DNA from: Parasponia andersonii
Taxonomy: Eukaryota > Streptophyta > Magnoliopsida > Rosales > Cannabaceae
Assembly: GCA_002914805.1 (NCBI GenBank)
Contig: JXTB01000314.1
Coordinates: forward strand, 109,244 to 173,243
Reading direction: 5' to 3'
Length of the DNA stretch: 64,000 nucleotides
Positions within the stretch are counted from its first letter, which is position 1. Each line of letters starts with the position of its first letter. This document shows positions 59,388 through 64,000 of this stretch, one piece after another. A program made the position numbers and the translations under genes. Below the pieces are notes generated by a model. It did no database searches and was not told the DNA's origin. It saw only the letters and a list, made by a program, of their open reading frames with translations.

Positions 59388-61052
59388 TACTGGAAATTCT
59401 TAAAAATAAATTTCAATTATCGAAAATGATTTTCGCAGTTTTGTAAACAAATCAAGAATGTAGCGGAATAGGTATTTTAAAATTTTCTTGAAATTTAATA
59501 AAACAAAAACATAGGATCGTTGATCTAACATAAATCAATTCATGGATCTTGGTTTAGATAAAACCTGGAAGCGCTTCACAACTGTTGAGCCTTTCCATCT
59601 ATTCTCTAGAGCCCGTTGAATGATCTGGTATATGGGCACCTTCTTGATTCCCAACGAGAGATGAGCGAATGATCCGGAAGATGATCTTTCTTCTCCTTGA
59701 GTGCACATCTACGACCATGGGTATCTCTCCCTTAGCGGCCATAAACGAACACCGAAATTCTTCCATGGCGGCTCGTCTCTCCCACTCTCTCTTTTTCTCT
59801 CTATATTTCGAAATCTATAGTTAATGGAGTATTGTAGGTATGTGGCCCTTGTATACAGGCTTAGGAGAACTTTTCTCTTAAGTATTAGAGAGATGTAAAC
59901 TCTAATGGGATTATTGGGCTCAACTAACAATTCAATTAGTTATTGGGCTATGTGTGAGCTAGACAGGGGACCTTATAGATCCAAATAGTCTAAGCTCCAA
60001 TGGGCCAACTATCTATAATCATAATTAACTCTTAATTATAATTGGGCCTTATCCATTAATATTGGGACATTCCACGATAAGCCTAATATTGAACTCTTAG
60101 ACTAAATGTCATATATTTTCTATGAATCTAATTAACATTTTAATTAACTTGATCCATTTAGTATATACTATACATGCAAATATACCCCCGATGCAATGCC
60201 ACACTAGTGAGATGAAATTACCGTATTACCCGTCTAGTACATATTTACCTTTGAGTTGCAATTTTTCATCTAATGGATAATAATTGACTATGGTGTTTGT
60301 AACTGCCCATATAAACACAGTCAAATTCACAAATTGATTACCTGGCGCCTGGTTTTTATTATCCAAGTCCTTGAAAAAACTCAAAGTGACATTATATACA
60401 TGGTGTCCAAATCATGAAAGGCGTTCTCATTAATTCACAAATCTTATCTTCCAAGATACTAGAGTTCGAACCATATCATCGGAACTAGTCCTTTAGTAAG
60501 TCAAAAAGATAAAACTCACGAAAAAAAGTCCGATAATTACTAGGATTAAGGTAATCTTGCAATAGTGCTAGATTAGTGAAAGATAGAATATATAGAATAT
60601 TGAGTTACAACACTTAATCTCAAATTCTATTTTCACTTGGTCCAGTTCAATGCACTTATAACTTTCTTATAATGCACTAGTGTTTCTATTCGAAGTCAGA
60701 CACTTCGATGATTGGAGACTTCATCAATCCTGTTGAAATAGACAACACTACATTCTATGGCAAAATAAAGTATTCCATCTTTATTTGCAGATTGTGAACT
60801 TTTAATTTAGACATAATGAAATAAATAATTTAGTCTTCTACATGTGAACACTTCACACGAATGATTATTTGTTACTCATTATTAGTCATGGAAACTTTTA
60901 GACGTTTGCATAATAGAAAACATAAATATCACATGTATATAATTGGGATATAATATAGAATTTATTAATAACAAATAGATAATACATAAATCTAGTAAAC
61001 ATTATTTAAAATGTCAAACAAAGAAACTACTTTCTAGGGCATATTTCCAATA
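59388..61052 (-). repeat. Ty1/copia LTR (Angela/BARE-like), 1665 bp
   Basis: On the minus strand it starts TATTGGAAATATGCCCTAG and ends AATTTCCAGTA. This is one base off, at each end, the TGTTGGAAATATGCCCTAG...TTTCCAACA ends known from Angela/BARE LTRs. A TATACAAGG-type box lies near 59850. The primer site follows inward, so it is a 5' LTR in minus orientation. Its partner LTR is not in the window. The 73-residue frame at 59709-59930 is not accepted. Confidence 0.8.
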
Positions 61053-63386
61053 GAGACTTTGTGTGGATTACCAGAAGTTGAATTAGTTGACAGTGAAGAA
61101 CAAGTATCCTTTGCCAAGGATAGATTAGTTATTTGATCAACTCAGTGGTTGAAGGATCTTCTCCAAGATCAAGATCCGGTTATCATCCGTTGAAGATAAG
61201 GGAAGATGATATACCTAAGACAACATTTAGAACTTGATATGGTCACTTTGAGTTTCTAGTGATGCCGTTTGGTTTAACGAATGCTCCTGCAGCCTTTATG
61301 GATCTCTTGAATCTAGTTTTCAAGCCCTTTTTGGATCGTTTTGAGAGATCATCAGTTGTATGCTAAGAAATTAAAGTGTGAATTTTGGATGTTAGAAGTG
61401 AAGTTCTTGGGACATGTGATTTCTTATAAAGATATTTCAGTCGATCCCACTAAGATAGAAGCTATTCTAGAGTGGGAAAGACCGAGAAATGTGACAAAAG
61501 TACGGAGTTTCCTTGGTTTGGCAGGCTACTACCGCCGTTTTGTGCAAGATTTTTGGAGAATTGCTTTGCCTTTGACGAAGTTGATCAAGAAGGATGTCAA
61601 GTTTGTTTGGGATCACGACTGTGAAGAAGCTTTTGTCAGGTTGAAGCAGAGTTTAACCACTGCACCTATTCTTACTGTTCCTGACAGTAACGAGCCTTAT
61701 GTGGTGTAGATCGATGCTTCAAAGATGGGTTTGGGATGTGTCTTGATGCAGAATGGTTGAGTGGTAGCTTATGCTTCGTGTTAGTTGAAGCCACATGAGA
61801 GGAACTATCCTACCCATGATCTATAGCTTGCAGCAGTGATCTTTACCTTGAAGATTTGGTAATGTTACTTGTATGGTGTGAAGTTCGACATATTCTCCGA
61901 TCATAAGAGTTTGAAGTATCTCTTTCCTCAGAATGATCTGAACTTGAGATAGGGAAGATGGGTACAGTATATGGAGGACTATGACTTTGACCTACAGTAT
62001 CATCCTGGTAAGGCCAATGTTGTAGCTGATGCACTGAGTAGGAAGCCTCATGGTGCACTAGCTGCACTGGCATTTGAAGATTGGAGGAACTCAGTTGTGA
62101 TTAGTGACTACAACTTGTAGTACTTCGAGAATGAAGGGGTTGCTTGCTTGAGCAACATTGTGATTTCAACATCACTTCTCCAGACTATCCAACGGAGTCA
62201 GTGGCAAGACAAGGAGTTGAGGACAATCTGGAACCAGCTTCAGAATGGTGAATAGTTAGATGGTTGGAGCACTAACAGAGAGTATTTTTTGCTTTTCACT
62301 GGAAAGTTGGCTGTAGCTAATGACCCTAATCTTCGAGAAACCATTCTAATAGAGGCTCATAAATCAAGGTTCGCAGTATGTCTAGGTAGTACCAAGATGT
62401 ACCGGGACTTGAAGTGACAGTATTGGTGGAAAGGTATGAAGAAGGATGTAGCTACTTTTGTCTCTAAGTGTTTGACTTGTCAGCAAGTCAAGGCTGAACA
62501 CTAGAGGCTAGCTGGATTACTTCTGCCCTTGCCAATTCTTGAATGAAAGTGGGACAAGATCACGATGGACTTCGTGACTTATTTGCCAAAGACCTTGAGG
62601 AAGAATGACGCAATTTGGGTGGTAGTCGATCGGTTGACGAAGAGTGCTCATTTTATACCGATCCGGATGGACTACTCACTTACTAAGCTCAGTAGACTAT
62701 ATATGGAGAACATCATACGCTTGCAAGGTATGCCTTTAAGCATAGTCTCTGACAGAGATCCAATGTTCACTTCTAAGTTTTGGAGAGCCTTGCAAAAAGT
62801 GTTGGGTACGTAGTTGGATATCAGTACGGCTCACCATCCTAAGTCAGATGGTTAGTCTGAAAAGACCATTCAGATTCTTGAGGATATGCTAAGTTGTTGC
62901 ATACTGGATTTTGGTGAGAACTAGGATGATCATCTTCCTTTGGTGGAATTTTCTTATAATAACAGTTACTAGACCAATGTGGGTGTGGCTCCATATAAAG
63001 TATTGTAAGGAAGGCTGTATAAGTTGCCTTTGTATTGGGCAGAACCCGAAGAGCGTATTACTCTTAGACCTGAATAGATTTAAGAGACTACTGAGAAGAT
63101 CAAGGATATCCAAAAAGACTCAAAAAGATTCAGAGTAGCCAGAAGATTTATGCTGACCCCGAAGAGGCGTGAGGTAGAGTTCGATACTGGTGATTCCGTA
63201 TTCTTGAAAGTGACTCCAAGGCGAGGTGTGACAAGATTTGGGGTTAAGGATAAGCTTGCTCCAAGGTATATTGGTCCCTTTGAGATCACTGAGAGAATTG
63301 GACCGGTGGCACATCGCTTGAATCTACCTCCACAGTTGGGTTACGTGCATAATTTGTTTCACGTGTCGATATTGAAGTACACCCTG

Positions 63387-63518
63387 GACCCATCTCATGT
63401 TGTTCAGTATGTGCATATACCGATCTAAGAAGATGTGTCCTATGACATGCTAGACCCATCTCATGTTGTTCAGTACGTGCATATACCGATCTAAGAAGAT
63501 GTGTCCTATGAAGAGTAG
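63387..63518. repeat. 66 bp tandem duplication
   Basis: GACCCATCTCATGTTGTTCA occurs at 63387 and 63453; the two 66-base copies are nearly identical, so the duplication is younger than the element. Confidence 0.85.
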
Positions 63519-63730
63519 CCTGTTCGTTTGTTGGCTAGAGAGTTGAAGGTGCTTCGCAATAGAGAGATTCCACTTGTCAAGGTGCTTTGGAAACATTACA
63601 AAGAAGACAAAGCTACTTATAACTCGAGACAGAGATGTACGAGAAGTACCCTCATTTGTTTAACCTTCAGGCAGAAGTTATATTGTGATGTAAACTTGAC
63701 TTGCACTTTGAATTTCGGGACGAAATTCTT

Positions 63731-63745
63731 TCAAGGAGGGGAGAA
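63731..63745 (+). other. element E polypurine tract
   Basis: TCAAGGAGGGGAGAA, preceded by GAATTTCGGGACGAAATTC, the common end-of-pol phrase of plant chromoviruses. Confidence 0.8.
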
Positions 63746-64000
63746 TGTAAAAACCCTGATTTTGGGAGGGATAATTTGGACATTTTACCAATTTTCTGGA
63801 TATAAGATTGGGGGGATTAATTTGCAAAAATTTTGTGCAGAAGGACTAAATTTCAATTTTGGGGGGATAGAATTGATAGAGATTTCAAATTTGGGGACTT
63901 ATGTGCAATTTTTGAAAAATTGCACTGACCTATACAAAACAGGCCACATGGCCTGTTCACTTTCATTTCTCTCTCTCTCTTCTCTCTCTTCCTCCCCCCC
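63746..64000 (+). repeat. element E 3' LTR, start only
   Basis: Starts TGTAAAAACCCTGATTTTGG after the polypurine tract and runs off the window. It ends here in a CT-rich run (TCTCTCTCTC near 63970). Confidence 0.75.

Larger units (their letters stand above)
61053..64000 (+). mobile_element. Ty3/gypsy chromovirus E, 3' half, broken
   Basis: Begins inside RT, directly after the copia LTR, so its 5' half is missing. RT remains 61053-61350 ([12 protein letters not shown]-like, [16 protein letters not shown]); then the RT end and RNase H 61350-62060 ([50 protein letters not shown]); integrase 62300-63130 (TYLPKTLRKNDAIWVVVDRL, GMPLSIVSDRDPMFTSKFW); the C-terminal part 63150-63430 and a chromodomain-like tail 63530-63660 (LKVLRNREIPLVKVLW). 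A polypurine tract and LTR start follow. It is a fossil with more than about ten breaks. Confidence 0.85.

Noticed and set aside
1-64000. CRISPR arrays, bacterial operons, riboswitches, rRNA or tRNA genes
   Set aside because: None seen; the tandem repeats have no unique spacers of constant length, and the sequence is plainly plant nuclear DNA.

Overview
This 64 kb window is plant nuclear DNA: AT-rich intergenic sequence, plant-type LTR retrotransposons of both the Ty3/gypsy and Ty1/copia superfamilies, and two host genes with GT-AG introns. Gene density is very low, and most of the window is nested, decayed LTR elements. The sequence fits an angiosperm with a repeat-rich genome; I cannot name the species. 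Single Ns near 19289 and 32852 and an N run at 37655-37710 show that this is a scaffolded assembly.

Layout, left to right. (A) About 1-8233: a broken minus-strand Ty3/gypsy element of the Tat type, with two tandem-repeat arrays (74 bp and 112 bp units) between integrase and its 3' end, and a 5' LTR at about 7398-8233. (B) 8576-8860: the first two exons of a minus-strand COBRA-like gene, which stop where element A begins. (C) 8.9-13.8 kb: AT-rich non-coding DNA with a degenerate minisatellite, a probable copia solo LTR and a 113 bp duplication. (D) 13767-30499: a minus-strand Ty1/copia element whose 5' LTR is split by a younger plus-strand Ty3/gypsy Tat-lineage element at 18365-29971 (LTRs of 688/689 bp, target duplication AATAC). 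The younger element carries an antisense, apparently spliced extra reading frame between integrase and its 3' LTR. (E) 30.5-34.5 kb: non-coding. (F) 34551-37287 minus: a complete six-exon gene for a ubiquitin-like domain CTD phosphatase (UBLCP1 type). (G) 37.7-41.9 kb: decayed LTR-like DNA and a 200 bp MITE-like element. (H) 42001-55367: an old plus-strand Ty3 chromovirus of Tekay/Del type with LTRs of about 3 kb. Its 5' LTR contains a 3.7 kb TG...CA insertion flanked by TAGAA, and its 3' LTR is cut by further LTRs of the same family. (I) 58-61 kb: an Angela-like copia LTR with a repeat-bearing leader. (J) 61053-64000: the 3' half of another chromovirus and the start of its LTR.

Only the phosphatase looks like a working host gene. 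The COBRA-like piece is the start of a gene whose remainder, if it exists, lies left of the window beyond element A. The rest records successive insertions: copia, then gypsy inside copia; and on the right a chain of LTRs, each cut by the next.
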